DNA of 64,000 nt from Rossellomorea aquimaris (GCF_008180865.1 NZ_VTEX01000002.1:310001-374000), one strand, 5' to 3'. Counted from the first letter of the stretch, positions 1 to 8,318 are shown. The notes: a model not told the origin generated them from the letters alone. Translations and numbers: made by a program.

Positions 1-1
1 G

Positions 2-244
2 GAGCTCATCTTCTTTTTTGCCCAGGTGTATGCATCCATCATCCCGACCATGCTAGTGGTCATCTTTTATAATAGAATGATCCCGATGCTCCTTCCTTAT
101 TGCTCATTGATAGGTTTAGGGACCGGGTTGCTGTCTCTACTAAGCTATAATTCAATTCAATCGACCTGGATCAGCTTTTTCGTGTCGAGTGGGTTAGTGG
201 TGATATCCCTGGTGGTTAATGAGATTCGGATTCATAGAAAATGA
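2..244 (+). CDS. C-terminal part of an integral membrane protein (truncated by window edge)
   Basis: The reading frame is open from the first bases of the window, so the true start lies upstream. A GTG at 26 is only an internal valine codon. The visible 80 residues are almost entirely hydrophobic and fit two to three membrane helices, ending in a short basic tail (IRIHRK). The family cannot be recognised from this fragment. A hairpin terminator follows about 25 bases after the stop, so this is the last gene of its transcript. Confidence 0.6.
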   Translation, partial: ELIFFFAQVYASIIPTMLVVIFYNRMIPMLLPYCSLIGLGTGLLSLLSYNSIQSTWISFFVSSGLVVISLVVNEIRIHRK

Positions 245-268
245 GACCACACTCGTAATGGTCCGAGT

Positions 269-298
269 AAGAGAGTCATCAAATAGGCGACTCTTTTG
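269..298 (+). terminator. Rho-independent terminator of the edge gene
   Basis: AGAGTC (272-277) pairs with GACTCT (289-294), extended by A-T pairs on both sides, and is followed by TTTT. It lies directly after the truncated membrane gene. Confidence 0.6.
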
Positions 299-430
299 TC
301 TTAATGGACTAAGACATCTACTAATCACAGGTTTGTATGATGTTATCTATAAAGCCTCATCGTGATAGAATGAGAGAAACGATGAAACAAGTTAGAAAAT
401 ATGAAAAACCATTAAGGAGGAAAGATAAGA

Positions 431-1144
431 ATGACAGAATCAAAGGAATGGAAACATGGTGCTCGCGGGCATTCATTCATTACTTCGTTTAGCGGAGGAA
501 AAGATAGTGTTTTAGCTCTATACAAAGCATCGAAGGATGGAGATGCGCTCGGGCTGATTGTAATGCTGGAGGAAGAAGGAAAGCGGTCCAGATCCCACGG
601 AATGCCTCCGGAGCTTATCCGTGCACAAGCAGAAGCGATCGGCTTGCCCGTATTCACTGCAGCCGCCAGTTGGACAGATTATGAAGAAGTCTTCATGACC
701 CTTTTAGAAAAAGCAAAAGATCAAGGGGCCGAAGTGTTAGTGACGGGAGACCTGGATATGCCTGAACACGGCTGTTGGCATGAAAAAGTAGCGAAGAACG
801 CAAGGCTGAAGCTTGGGATGCCTTTATGGGGAATGAACCACCGCGAAGCTGTCGAAGAGTTCATCAATCTGGGATTTGTATCCATCGTTGTAACGGTTAA
901 TTTATCCCTGGGCATGCGCACTGAAGATTTAGGTCGCACGTTAACCCATGAATACATAAAGGAACTAGAAGCCCGAGGGATCGATCCTTGCGGAGAAGGT
1001 GGAGAATTCCATACTACAGTAGTGGATGGACCGATTTTCAAACATCCTGTTCCCGTTTTAAAACGTGAGATTTTGAATGACGGAGATTATGCTTTTTTGC
1101 CTTTGGAGCTGGATCGAGTTAGAACAAACCTGCATGATGATTGA
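431..1144 (+). CDS. Dph6-like PP-loop ATP pyrophosphatase (diphthine-ammonia ligase family)
   Basis: A 237-residue PP-loop protein. The nucleotide-binding motif SGGKDS sits near residue 22, followed by the family's conserved GLIVMLEEE-type strand and a C-terminal CGEGGEFHTTVVDGP motif, which is the signature of the diphthine-ammonia ligase (Dph6, ATP_bind_4) superfamily. Archaeal and eukaryotic members amidate diphthine on elongation factor 2. Bacteria lack diphthamide, so the bacterial substrate is unknown and the role here is an ATP-dependent amidation by inference only. The ATG is fixed by an AAGGAGG site nine bases upstream. It stands alone, ending at a strong hairpin shared with the convergent RsbR gene. 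Confidence 0.85.
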   Translation: MTESKEWKHGARGHSFITSFSGGKDSVLALYKASKDGDALGLIVMLEEEGKRSRSHGMPPELIRAQAEAIGLPVFTAAASWTDYEEVFMTLLEKAKDQGAEVLVTGDLDMPEHGCWHEKVAKNARLKLGMPLWGMNHREAVEEFINLGFVSIVVTVNLSLGMRTEDLGRTLTHEYIKELEARGIDPCGEGGEFHTTVVDGPIFKHPVPVLKREILNDGDYAFLPLELDRVRTNLHDD

Positions 1145-1153
1145 ATCAAGACA

Positions 1154-1190
1154 AAGCTGAAGATCAGATGATTGATCTTCAGCTTTTTGC
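1154..1190. terminator. Bidirectional terminator between convergent genes
   Basis: A 13-bp perfect stem, AAGCTGAAGATCA (1154-1166) with TGATCTTCAGCTT (1173-1185), has a 6-base loop and runs of T on both strands. It separates the Dph6-like gene from the convergent RsbR-type gene. Confidence 0.85.
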
Positions 1191-1199
1191 CTCTATAAA

Positions 1200-2048
1200 T
1201 TAAATTTGCACTCCCGATTCCAACACCAGATGTTCTTTGAGTGTTTGCTGTAATGTCCCCTTTGTCTCTATTTGACCGTCAAATGCGACTCCTGTATCAA
1301 CTATTTTTCTGACAAGCTCTACCCGCAGTCCTGTAAGGATGGCTTTGCATCCCATCATATTAACTCCGTTTAAGATCTTCCCAAATTGAAAAATGACATC
1401 CAATTCCATTTCCGCAATACCCGATAAATCTATAATAAGGGTTTGAATTTTCATAGAACTGATTCCCATCAACACTTTTTCTTCCAGTGTATGAACCCGA
1501 TAGGTATCTATCCTTCCAATTAAAGGCAATACCGCAATCGAGCTATTGATTGGAATGATAGGTACCGATAGATTTTCCACCAGCTTTTTCTGTGACAACA
1601 GCTGTTCATCTTTGTAATCAGAATAACTGATAAAGAAATTATTCAGGAACTGATCAACACTGTCATTGATTCTTTTTTCCAAATCAAAGAATTTCTTTCG
1701 CGGAGATTCATTATCCTCATTTTGATTATCATATTGATAAAGGAAATACCATAGAGTTCTTCTAATTGCATGTACCCATTCCAGTTTGAATGCAAGTGTG
1801 AGAGAATGCTGCGCCCATGCTATGCCTTCTACTTTTGCAAATTTAACCAGCTCTTCTTCTTTGTTTTCAACGATATAATGAGCTAAGACTTCTGCATTCT
1901 TTACCAGATCGATGTTTCCCTTTTCTAGAATATCATTGATTTTGCTACTAACATTTACAGCTTCAGATAAGAGTTTTTGCTTAAAATCCTCTCTGTTAGC
2001 CGTAAGAAAATCCGCTATATCTTCTTTATTATGGAATGTATTATTCAT
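1200..2048 (-). CDS. RsbR-type stressosome co-antagonist with C-terminal STAS domain
   Basis: A 282-residue protein with the RsbR paralogue layout: an N-terminal helical, globin-like sensor (about residues 1-150) and a C-terminal STAS domain (about 165-275). RsbR paralogues form stressosomes with RsbS and release RsbT to start the sigma-B cascade. The STAS part contains VLPLIGRIDTYR and LIIDLSGIAEMELDV. In B. subtilis RsbRA two threonines are phosphorylated by RsbT: the IDT threonine is kept here, but the second, in the usual VDTMVA motif, is leucine. No rsbS or rsbT gene is nearby, as expected for an orphan paralogue. The start has a good AAGGAG site. It is divergent from the oligopeptide-binding lipoprotein gene. 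Confidence 0.85.
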   Translation of the reverse strand: MNNTFHNKEDIADFLTANREDFKQKLLSEAVNVSSKINDILEKGNIDLVKNAEVLAHYIVENKEEELVKFAKVEGIAWAQHSLTLAFKLEWVHAIRRTLWYFLYQYDNQNEDNESPRKKFFDLEKRINDSVDQFLNNFFISYSDYKDEQLLSQKKLVENLSVPIIPINSSIAVLPLIGRIDTYRVHTLEEKVLMGISSMKIQTLIIDLSGIAEMELDVIFQFGKILNGVNMMGCKAILTGLRVELVRKIVDTGVAFDGQIETKGTLQQTLKEHLVLESGVQI

Positions 2049-2334
2049 AGTAACACGCTCCTTTTTTATTCCGGATATATTCCTTATTCGTTTCTATGAA
2101 TGAAAATCCTTCAAAAACAAAGGTTTCAATTATTAATTGAACATTTTATACCTATATTATTCAAGAGCCCCCCGATGCTTGGGAACACACTCCATTTGCC
2201 ATGATGAACCTCAGAATAAACTCATCCTCCCGATACAAAAAGGTCAACAAAACAAAAAAAGCAGTAAAGATATCTTAATTTTACATGTCTGAAAATTCTT
2301 ATAATTAAATAAATACGGAGGGGAGGATGATTAG

Positions 2335-3912
2335 ATGAAGACGAAGGTAAATTGTTTCAGGAGCAGGTTTTTCATGATTGCAATAATGGTACTGATGGTA
2401 GCGATTAGCGGTTGCTCCACCAATATGGGGGCAAGTTCAGGTGATCAGGCTGATGGACAGGCTTCCAAGAAGGAGAATAGCCTGGTCATTGCCCGTCTAT
2501 CCGATGTGGAGAATCTCGATCATCATTTTATGTCAACCATCAATGCGGCAAGTGTAACACACGGTAAAATATATGAGGGGCTTGTCGGCAGAGATAAAAA
2601 CGCCAAAATTAAGCCATTACTTGCAAAGGAATGGGAGCAGCTGGATGAAACAACGTGGGAATTCAAGCTAAGAGATGATGTCTCGTTTCATGATGGGTCA
2701 GCATTTAACGCCGAGGCTGTCAAGAAAACGTTCGATCGATTAACAGACCCAAAGGTGGCTTCTCCTCGAGCTGTTGTTTTCAAAATGGTCAAGGAAGTAA
2801 AAGTAGTCGATGATCATACCGTTCAATTTCTTTTATCTGAGCCTTTTTCACCCTTATTATCCATCCTGGCGAGCCATGAAGGCGGAATCATCAGTCCAAA
2901 GACCATTGAAAAATACGGGAAAGACATTATCCAAGAGCCGGTCGGCACAGGTCCATTTGTGTTCAAGTCCTGGGAAACGGGAAAAGAGATTGTGTTTAAT
3001 AGAAACGACAAGTATTGGGGAGATCAACCAACTATAAACCAAGTGGTTTTCAAAGTCGTACCTGAAGAGACAACGAGAATTTCCATGCTTGAAACGGGCG
3101 AAGCCCATATTGCAGAACCCCTTTCTATCACGATGATGGATTCAGTGAAGGCATCCAATAATGTTGAAGTCTACCGAAGTGAAGGCTTTGGTACGGAGTA
3201 TGTAGGTTTCAATGTGCAAAAAGAACCTTTCAACGATGTCCGTGTCCGGAAAGCTATATCCCATGCGATTGAAATGGACTCCATCATGAAAGGTGTATTC
3301 AATAATATAGGAAAAAAAGCGAACTCCTTATTGGGATCTAAAGTGTTTGGCTATCATCCGGATATGAAATCATATGAATATAATGTAAACGAAGCCAAGA
3401 GGTTACTGGCCGAAGCAGGGTATCCTGATGGATTCAAAACCACATTGCTTACAATGGACAGTAAGGAAAGGATCAGCCTGGCTGAAGTCATGCAATCCCA
3501 GCTCAAAGGAATTGGAATCGACTTAGAAATACAGATTCAGGAGTATGGAAGCTTTGTAGAGCAAGCCACAAGTGGAAATTCGGAAATGTTCATCATCAGT
3601 TGGAGAAATGCCACAGGCGATGCGGATTATAATCAATACAATCTATTCCACAGCAATTCCCATGGACCTGCCGGAAATACATTTTTCTATAGTAATGATG
3701 AGGTAGATCAATTGATCGAACAGGCACGTTCTGAAATGGATCAAGAGAAACGATTGGAGCTTTATGCAAAATCTCAGGAGCTGGAAATGAAAGACGCGGT
3801 CTACATCCCGGTTCGGGTGATTGAAAACATGGCGGCGATTCGAAACAACGTAAAAGATTTTTCAATCAGTCCTGCCGGTTATTTGGAAATCAATGATATT
3901 AGCATTCAATAA
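2335..3912 (+). CDS. Oligopeptide/dipeptide-type ABC transporter substrate-binding lipoprotein (SBP_bac_5)
   Basis: A 525-residue extracellular solute-binding protein. The signal peptide ends in the lipobox AISGC, so C27 would be lipidated. The mature part follows the SBP_bac_5 pattern: LAKEWEQLDETTWEFKLRDD, the GTGPFVFKSW motif, and a C-terminal YIPVRVIEN region. The closest families are DppE/OppA and the GsiB-like glutathione-binding proteins. No permease or ATPase gene lies nearby, so it must use components encoded elsewhere or act as a receptor. The start follows GGGAGG by eight bases, and the gene ends at a strong bidirectional hairpin. Substrate cannot be told from sequence. Confidence 0.85.
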   Translation: MKTKVNCFRSRFFMIAIMVLMVAISGCSTNMGASSGDQADGQASKKENSLVIARLSDVENLDHHFMSTINAASVTHGKIYEGLVGRDKNAKIKPLLAKEWEQLDETTWEFKLRDDVSFHDGSAFNAEAVKKTFDRLTDPKVASPRAVVFKMVKEVKVVDDHTVQFLLSEPFSPLLSILASHEGGIISPKTIEKYGKDIIQEPVGTGPFVFKSWETGKEIVFNRNDKYWGDQPTINQVVFKVVPEETTRISMLETGEAHIAEPLSITMMDSVKASNNVEVYRSEGFGTEYVGFNVQKEPFNDVRVRKAISHAIEMDSIMKGVFNNIGKKANSLLGSKVFGYHPDMKSYEYNVNEAKRLLAEAGYPDGFKTTLLTMDSKERISLAEVMQSQLKGIGIDLEIQIQEYGSFVEQATSGNSEMFIISWRNATGDADYNQYNLFHSNSHGPAGNTFFYSNDEVDQLIEQARSEMDQEKRLELYAKSQELEMKDAVYIPVRVIENMAAIRNNVKDFSISPAGYLEINDISIQ

Positions 3913-3935
3913 TATTTCACTAAACGATTTAGTAA

Positions 3936-3975
3936 GATCAAAAATGAGAAGTTGCCTAACTTCTCATTTTTGATT
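3936..3975. terminator. Bidirectional terminator
   Basis: AAAATGAGAAGTT (3941-3953) pairs with AACTTCTCATTTT (3958-3970) around a four-base loop. T-rich tails on both strands let it serve the binding-protein gene and the convergent small gene. Confidence 0.85.
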
Positions 3976-3980
3976 TCTAT

Positions 3981-4103
3981 TTACTTATTCTTTCTTTCCT
4001 GCGCTTTAATGGCCACCTTCTCAAGTCCATTTTGTGCAAATTCCACATCTGACTTCGGCATCGCTTTATTATTTTTAAGGTCCTTATTCTTCTGTTTAGA
4101 CAT
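3981..4103 (-). CDS. Small basic protein of 40 residues, unrecognised
   Basis: The open frame runs further upstream, but the ATG at 4103 has a clear GGGTGGTG ribosome binding site, giving a 40-residue highly charged product starting MSKQKNKDLKNNK. It is rich in Lys, Asn and Gln, with no hydrophobic segment and no cysteine. Such small charged proteins are common among Bacillaceae spore-core and stress proteins, but I do not recognise the family. It ends just before the shared bidirectional terminator. Confidence 0.5.
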   Translation of the reverse strand: MSKQKNKDLKNNKAMPKSDVEFAQNGLEKVAIKAQERKNK

Positions 4104-4190
4104 TCTTTCACCACCCTTTTGGTTGTATTTATATAGTGCACAAGGGTGGCAGCAAATATGAAGCATCTCGACGTTTTTCCTCTCCTACCT

Positions 4191-4221
4191 TTAAAAAAGT
4201 CGACTCCATAGGAATCGACTT
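4191..4221 (-). terminator. Terminator of the SnoaL-like gene
   Basis: AAGTCGACTCC (4197-4207) pairs with GGAATCGACTT (4211-4221). The minus strand continues into a T run, directly downstream of the SnoaL-like gene. Confidence 0.75.
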
Positions 4222-4228
4222 AAAGAAA

Positions 4229-4609
4229 TTAAAAAACCCCATTCTCATTGGGTGAATCCTCCGGAATGGCTTGCCCAACATCCCACAATTCAACGATCCG
4301 CTCATCCTCGAAACGGAAGATATGAACGACAGCCCCTCCCAGGTCCTCTGGATTCTGTCTCACATGTGAATGGACCGCAACCGTGTCACCGTCCTGGATG
4401 GCACGTTTGACATCGAGTATCTTGTCCGGGTTCCCGGCTGCATTCTCCTCCATGGCAGACATAAGCGAATCTGCATCTCCTGGAAAATACGGATTGTGGT
4501 GGCGAAAGTCAGGACCTGCGTGACTCTCGTATGCTTCCCGGACGTTTCCTGATGCGACAAGTTCCAGGAATGAGACTGCTCTTTCTTTAATGGTGAGTCT
4601 ACCATTCAT
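4229..4609 (-). CDS. SnoaL-like / NTF2-fold protein
   Basis: A 126-residue protein of the SnoaL-like polyketide cyclase group within the NTF2 fold. It has an N-terminal helix (ERAVSFLELVASGNV), the typical HNPYFPGD segment, and the closing IFRFEDERIVELWDVGQ strand. In such proteins the cone-shaped barrel holds a small ligand or substrate, and many are uncharacterised ester or epoxide hydrolases or isomerases. The start chosen is the second ATG, because AAAGGA lies at the right distance from it while the first ATG overlaps that site. Substrate unknown. Confidence 0.75.
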   Translation of the reverse strand: MNGRLTIKERAVSFLELVASGNVREAYESHAGPDFRHHNPYFPGDADSLMSAMEENAAGNPDKILDVKRAIQDGDTVAVHSHVRQNPEDLGGAVVHIFRFEDERIVELWDVGQAIPEDSPNENGVF

Positions 4610-4690
4610 TTCAATCATCCTTTCATTTCAACCGTGATACATTTCATTTTAAAGGAAAAGGATGGAATTGGCGAATGAGTGTCCTTGATT

Positions 4691-4723
4691 AAAAAAGCAT
4701 TGACCCACGCAGGTCAATGCTTT
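4691..4723 (-). terminator. Terminator of dps
   Basis: A 12-bp stem, AAAGCATTGACC (4694-4705) with GGTCAATGCTTT (4712-4723). On the minus strand it ends in TTTTTT, a few bases after the dps stop codon. Confidence 0.85.
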
Positions 4724-4727
4724 AAGA

Positions 4728-5168
4728 TTATCGCTTATTAAACGCATTTAACATCCAAATATGCTGCTCCAGGGATGTTTTAATTCCGATAAATAAATCA
4801 GCTGTAGGCTGGTCTTGAGAATCCTCTGCTGTCTCAATGATTTTCTTGGAATCCTTTACGATTTGTTCAAAATCGTTCACTAAGGCATCCACCATTTCAG
4901 TAGACGATTCTTTTCCGTTGGATTCTTCAATGGTAGCCGTTTCGAGGTATTCTCTTAGTGTGGCGATCGGCTTCCCTTTAATCGTCAGAATTCTTTCTGC
5001 CACTTCATCAATATAATTACCCGCTTCATTGTAGTATTCTTCAAATTTCTCATGCAGGGTGAAGAATTCCGGACCCGTTACATACCAATGATAATTGTGT
5101 AATTTTGTATAAAGGACGTTCCAATTTGCAAGTTGTTTGTTAAGTGCCACGACTAATTGTTGATTCAT
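4728..5168 (-). CDS. dps: Dps-family ferritin (DNA protection / iron storage)
   Basis: A 146-residue mini-ferritin that forms dodecamers, oxidises Fe(II) with peroxide and shields DNA. The inter-subunit ferroxidase ligands are present: H27 (NYHWYV), H39 ([10 protein letters not shown]), D54 and E58 (YIDEVAERI). Their spacing of 12, 15 and 4 residues matches E. coli Dps H51, H63, D78 and E82. The length equals the Bacillus Dps/MrgA family. Upstream is a sigma-A promoter overlapped by a near-perfect PerR box, so peroxide-inducible control is expected, as for B. subtilis mrgA. A strong terminator follows. Confidence 0.93.
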   Translation of the reverse strand: MNQQLVVALNKQLANWNVLYTKLHNYHWYVTGPEFFTLHEKFEEYYNEAGNYIDEVAERILTIKGKPIATLREYLETATIEESNGKESSTEMVDALVNDFEQIVKDSKKIIETAEDSQDQPTADLFIGIKTSLEQHIWMLNAFNKR

Positions 5169-5202
5169 GTATGTTCTCTCCTTTGTCTTTGTTATAAATG
5201 TA

Positions 5203-5231
5203 TTATATCCTTATTTATAATTATTATCAAT
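5203..5231 (-). promoter_or_regulatory. dps promoter with PerR box
   Basis: On the minus strand TTGATA (5226-5231) and TATAAT (5203-5208) are 17 bases apart. The 15-mer at 5216-5230 reads TGATAATAATTATAA on that strand, 14 of 15 matches to the PerR consensus TTATAATNATTATAA, and it overlaps the -35 and spacer. A weaker second match (TTATGATAATTCTTA) lies just upstream. Confidence 0.8.
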
Positions 5232-5308
5232 TAATAAGAATTATCATAAATGGATTACATCATTATTTTTTCCACCGATTTTGATAAAATACGTTTTTCT
5301 CAAAAATA

Positions 5309-5358
5309 AAACCAACAGGAGCGCGACTCTTTCATGAGTCCATCACTCCTGTTGGTTT
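5309..5358 (-). terminator. Terminator that includes the 3' end of the coding sequence
   Basis: AAACCAACAGGAG pairs with CTCCTGTTGGTTT (5309-5321 with 5346-5358), with an inner GACTC/GAGTC hairpin. The last four sense codons and stop of the small membrane gene form one arm. Confidence 0.75.
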
Positions 5359-5600
5359 AAGTAAAACAACGCGTAAAAATAACCGGTAGAGGAAATGACC
5401 GTCATATATCTCATCCACGCATTCTCATACCAAGGATAAATCAATAAACAGCCAGAGATGATCACGATCATTACCCCATGCACCGCAAATCGTGAATTCA
5501 CCGGATTATCCACCAGTAGACCCGCTATCATCAGGACGATGATGAATGAAACAATCATATAATAGTATTTTTTATGTAATCGACCATGAAATTCCTTCAT
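5343..5600 (-). CDS. Small membrane protein, three helices, unrecognised
   Basis: An 85-residue protein with a short basic N-terminus (MKEFHGRLHKKYYY) and three hydrophobic segments (about residues 15-31, 40-56 and 60-80). The ATG at 5600 is preferred because GTGGGAGC lies nine bases upstream; the alternative upstream GTG sits inside that site. No family is recognised. The end of the coding sequence doubles as one arm of its own terminator hairpin. Confidence 0.6.
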   Translation of the reverse strand: MKEFHGRLHKKYYYMIVSFIIVLMIAGLLVDNPVNSRFAVHGVMIVIISGCLLIYPWYENAWMRYMTVISSTGYFYALFYLNQQE

Positions 5601-5705
5601 TAAAAATGCTCCCACTAGAAAACTCTATTTCTGTCATTCTATGACAGGACATAGTAACTATCTTACAAAAACCGGGAATAGTCAATAATGGAAATCAATT
5701 AAAAT

Positions 5706-5740
5706 GGGAGGGACGGACCTTCACAAGGTCCGTCCCTTCT
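5706..5740. repeat. GGGACGGACC hairpin, copy 1, acting as terminator
   Basis: AGGGACGGACCTT pairs with AAGGTCCGTCCCT around a tiny loop. It lies 20 bases downstream of the HAD phosphatase stop. The same arms recur elsewhere in the window (11731, 16640, 19538, 20867). Confidence 0.75.
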
Positions 5741-5759
5741 CAATACCTCTTCAATATGA

Positions 5760-6377
5760 TTAGAAAATATTCAACAGCTCATCAAATGAATCAACGGCTT
5801 GCGTATATTCTTCCGCTTCTCCAAAACCATAGCGGGCATAGATAAATGGAATCCCCGCTTCCTTTGCCGCCTTTTGGTCCCCTACTGTATCTCCAACGTA
5901 TACAGGGTCATTTAAATGGTTGCGCTCGATGATGAGCTTAATATTTTCCCCTTTTGAAAGTCCTGTCCTGCCAGGGTTCTCGTAATCGATGAAATGCTTA
6001 TCCAGTCCGTGATATTCATAAAAGGCCTCAATGTATCCGTCCTGACAGTTGCTCACGATAAACAGCTTGTACTTCTTTGACAGCTCTACAATCACCTCTT
6101 CCACATGATGATAGAGACTCCCTCCATGCTTACTTAAGTGTGGGATTTCATGGCGGGACAGATTTTTCAGAAGCTTTTCCCGCTCCTCTTCGTTCAATTC
6201 AGGGAACAATCTCTTCCCGATTTCCTTCATTTGAAGCCCCATGGTTTCTTCAAGATGCTTCCTTGTTATGCCTTCTTTTAACTGGTTATGCTCGTTGATG
6301 ACGCTGTTCCATGCTTCCAGAACGGATTCAATGGGATCCCATAGTGTGCCGTCCAAGTCGAAAATGATGCTGTCCAT
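5760..6377 (-). CDS. HAD-superfamily hydrolase, phosphoglycolate phosphatase-like
   Basis: A 205-residue HAD phosphatase with all motifs: the nucleophile motif FDLDGTLWD (D7 nucleophile, D9 acid/base), motif II as IVSN, the lysine of motif III in SKGENIKL, and motif IV as VYVGDTVGDQKAA. A helical cap (about residues 15-85) places it in subfamily I with phosphoglycolate phosphatase and beta-phosphoglucomutase. The substrate is likely a small phosphorylated metabolite, not decidable here. It is monocistronic, followed by a GGGACGGACC hairpin. Confidence 0.88.
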   Translation of the reverse strand: MDSIIFDLDGTLWDPIESVLEAWNSVINEHNQLKEGITRKHLEETMGLQMKEIGKRLFPELNEEEREKLLKNLSRHEIPHLSKHGGSLYHHVEEVIVELSKKYKLFIVSNCQDGYIEAFYEYHGLDKHFIDYENPGRTGLSKGENIKLIIERNHLNDPVYVGDTVGDQKAAKEAGIPFIYARYGFGEAEEYTQAVDSFDELLNIF

Positions 6378-6569
6378 GCCTTATTCCTCCAGTTCGTTTA
6401 GTGTTTTGATACAGGTAAAAATTGTAATTATATGTAGTATAGCAGAAATTTTCAGTAGGAAGGAGGGGTTTCCTAAGTGATCTATGCTGGTCCCATAGAT
6501 CACACACCGAACAGGAAATTTATGTTAATATAATTAGTAAAGTCATAGACTATAACGGAGGAAAATTCA

Positions 6570-7592
6570 ATGAGCAAACATACAGAGCTGCATAATCTAA
6601 TACATGAAAGCTGCAAAGAACTCGACTTCTCAGGTGTCGTCCTCGTCAAACAAGGGACAGAAGTATTATCAGAAAGCGCACATGACTTTGCGAATCGATC
6701 GGACCAGATTCCTAACACCCCGGGTACACGATTCGGGATTGCCTCTGGGAGTAAGTTATTCACGAGCATAGGGATAGGTCAATTGGTTGAAAAAGGGTTA
6801 CTCTCTTTTGACACTCGTCTGAAGGATTGTTTGGATATCGACTTTCCTCATTATGATGAACGTGTGAGCATCCATCATCTTTTGACACATACATCAGGCA
6901 TTCCGGATTATTTCGATGAGGAAGTGATGTCTGATTTTGAAGATCTGTGGAAAGAAACACCTGTATATCATATGAGATCACTACAGGACTTTTTGCCATT
7001 CTTTCAATCAAGTCAGATGAAATTCACTCCCGGCGATCGATTTCATTATAATAATGCAGGGTTCATCCTATTGGGATTGATCATTGAACAGCAAACAGGG
7101 CAGTCTTTTACAGAATACATAGAATCTGAGATTTTCCATAAAGCAGGCATGGTCCATTCAGGCTATTTTTCATTGGACTGCCTTCCTCCAAATACGGCAG
7201 TGGGATATATAGAGGAAGAGAATACATGGAGAACCAACCTCTATTCAATTCCTGTAAAAGGCGGGGCTGACGGCGGGGCGTTTATTACAGCATCAGATAT
7301 GATGAACCTTTGGGAAGCTTTATTTTCTTATAAACTAGTAAATGAAGAAACGACCGGGAAACTGCTGACCCCTCATGTCCATGTGAACGGAGAAGTGCAC
7401 TATGGTTATGGAATCTGGATGAACCAAAGGAATGATGAAATCTACAAGTTTCATGTGATGGGATATGATCCCGGAGTCAGCTTTCGTGCCTCTTATTATC
7501 CTAAACTTGACTTGAAGCTGGCGATTCCGTCCAATAGAGAATCGGGACCGTTTGAAGTGACAAAAGCCCTTGAAGGACATTTCGGGATCTGA
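6570..7592 (+). CDS. Serine hydrolase of the class C beta-lactamase / low-molecular-weight PBP family
   Basis: A 340-residue protein with the SxxK nucleophile motif at S59-K62 (ASGSKLF), a YxN motif (HYNNAGF, near residue 161) and the HLLTHTSGIPDY stretch typical of the beta-lactamase/esterase EstB/PbpE group. There is no signal peptide, so a cytoplasmic esterase or peptidase role is more likely than cell-wall work. The usual third KTG motif is not seen in its usual form; HVMGYDPG near the C-terminus may take its place. The start follows GGAGGAAAATTCA. A hairpin terminator follows. Confidence 0.85.
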   Translation: MSKHTELHNLIHESCKELDFSGVVLVKQGTEVLSESAHDFANRSDQIPNTPGTRFGIASGSKLFTSIGIGQLVEKGLLSFDTRLKDCLDIDFPHYDERVSIHHLLTHTSGIPDYFDEEVMSDFEDLWKETPVYHMRSLQDFLPFFQSSQMKFTPGDRFHYNNAGFILLGLIIEQQTGQSFTEYIESEIFHKAGMVHSGYFSLDCLPPNTAVGYIEEENTWRTNLYSIPVKGGADGGAFITASDMMNLWEALFSYKLVNEETTGKLLTPHVHVNGEVHYGYGIWMNQRNDEIYKFHVMGYDPGVSFRASYYPKLDLKLAIPSNRESGPFEVTKALEGHFGI

Positions 7593-7604
7593 GCGTATTA
7601 ACTA

Positions 7605-7657
7605 GGGTTCCATCGTCTGGACATTCAGTCATCGAAGAACGATGGAACCCCATTCTT
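7605..7657 (+). terminator. Terminator of the serine hydrolase gene
   Basis: A 12-bp stem, GGGTTCCATCGT (7605-7616) with ACGATGGAACCC (7639-7650), has a long 22-base loop and a short T tail. Confidence 0.7.
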
Positions 7658-7715
7658 TAAAATGTCATTTTCCATATACCTCAAGTTAAGATATTCATCC
7701 TTTTTTCCAACACCT

Positions 7716-7991
7716 TCAATTGAAATATCTCTTAATTCCCCATATTAAAACACTAAGCGCAACAAAGGTTAAAAGCAAGTCTAGTAAAGGCGTCCTTTTC
7801 CTTCCATTCTTCAGATTCATCACTGCGTCATATAAGCCCTTAAACACCCAAAAAGCGATTAGAGACATCCAGCCGATGGAGTCATTTTGAGGCTGGTCAT
7901 CAAACATCATGATCCATGCCGCTATAATAAAGGAAAGCAGGAAAACATTGATTGCGATTTTCAGAGGTTTATTCAACTCATAAGGCTCCAC
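7716..7991 (-). CDS. Small membrane protein, unrecognised
   Basis: A 91-residue product with three predicted membrane segments (FLLSFIIAAWIMMF, IGWMSLIAFWVFKGLY, LLLTFVALSVLIWGI) and a basic loop NLKNGRKR. The open frame extends upstream, but the GTG at 7991 has an excellent AAAGGAGGGTG site and is taken as the start. I do not recognise the family. Confidence 0.6.
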   Translation of the reverse strand: MEPYELNKPLKIAINVFLLSFIIAAWIMMFDDQPQNDSIGWMSLIAFWVFKGLYDAVMNLKNGRKRTPLLDLLLTFVALSVLIWGIKRYFN

Positions 7992-8318
7992 TCTTCCACC
8001 CTCCTTTTCACATGCCTGCGTTAGATTCCCATCTTTCTTACCGCTTTTAATAAGCTTTTCACCCTGTTCCACTGCTCCCCCAGGCAAATCCCAGATTGGA
8101 TAATCCTTGCGCTAAAACAGCCTGACGTGCTTGTCATATTCGTTATCCCCATTTCACCGAATCTACTCACACCGGAGTCAAGAATTCTTAATTTACACCA
8201 TCTACAATAACATAAATTACCAAAAGTTTTACAGAATGAAGTTCTTTTCATTTTTCATATAAAAAAGAGCCTATCCTTTTAGAATAAGCTCTTGGTCAAT
8301 GGTTTCATAAACTATCCT
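7992..8318. other. Intergenic region with no convincing gene
   Basis: About 330 bases between two minus-strand genes. The only open frame (8021-8251, minus) has no ribosome site, mixed composition and no recognisable motif. The region ends in the terminator of the YdhK-like gene. Confidence 0.5.
8262..8293 (-). terminator. Terminator of the YdhK-like gene
   Basis: On the minus strand AAGAGCTTAT pairs with ATAGGCTCTT and is followed by TTTTTAT. Confidence 0.75.

Noticed and set aside
5216-5230. Fur box rather than PerR box upstream of dps
   Set aside because: The 15-mer matches both families in part, but the match to the PerR consensus is closer and dps is a classical PerR target. Fur cannot be excluded by sequence.
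8021-8251. 76-codon minus-strand frame
   Set aside because: No ribosome site or hydrophobic or conserved segment, and its end lies beyond the better-supported GTG start of the downstream gene.
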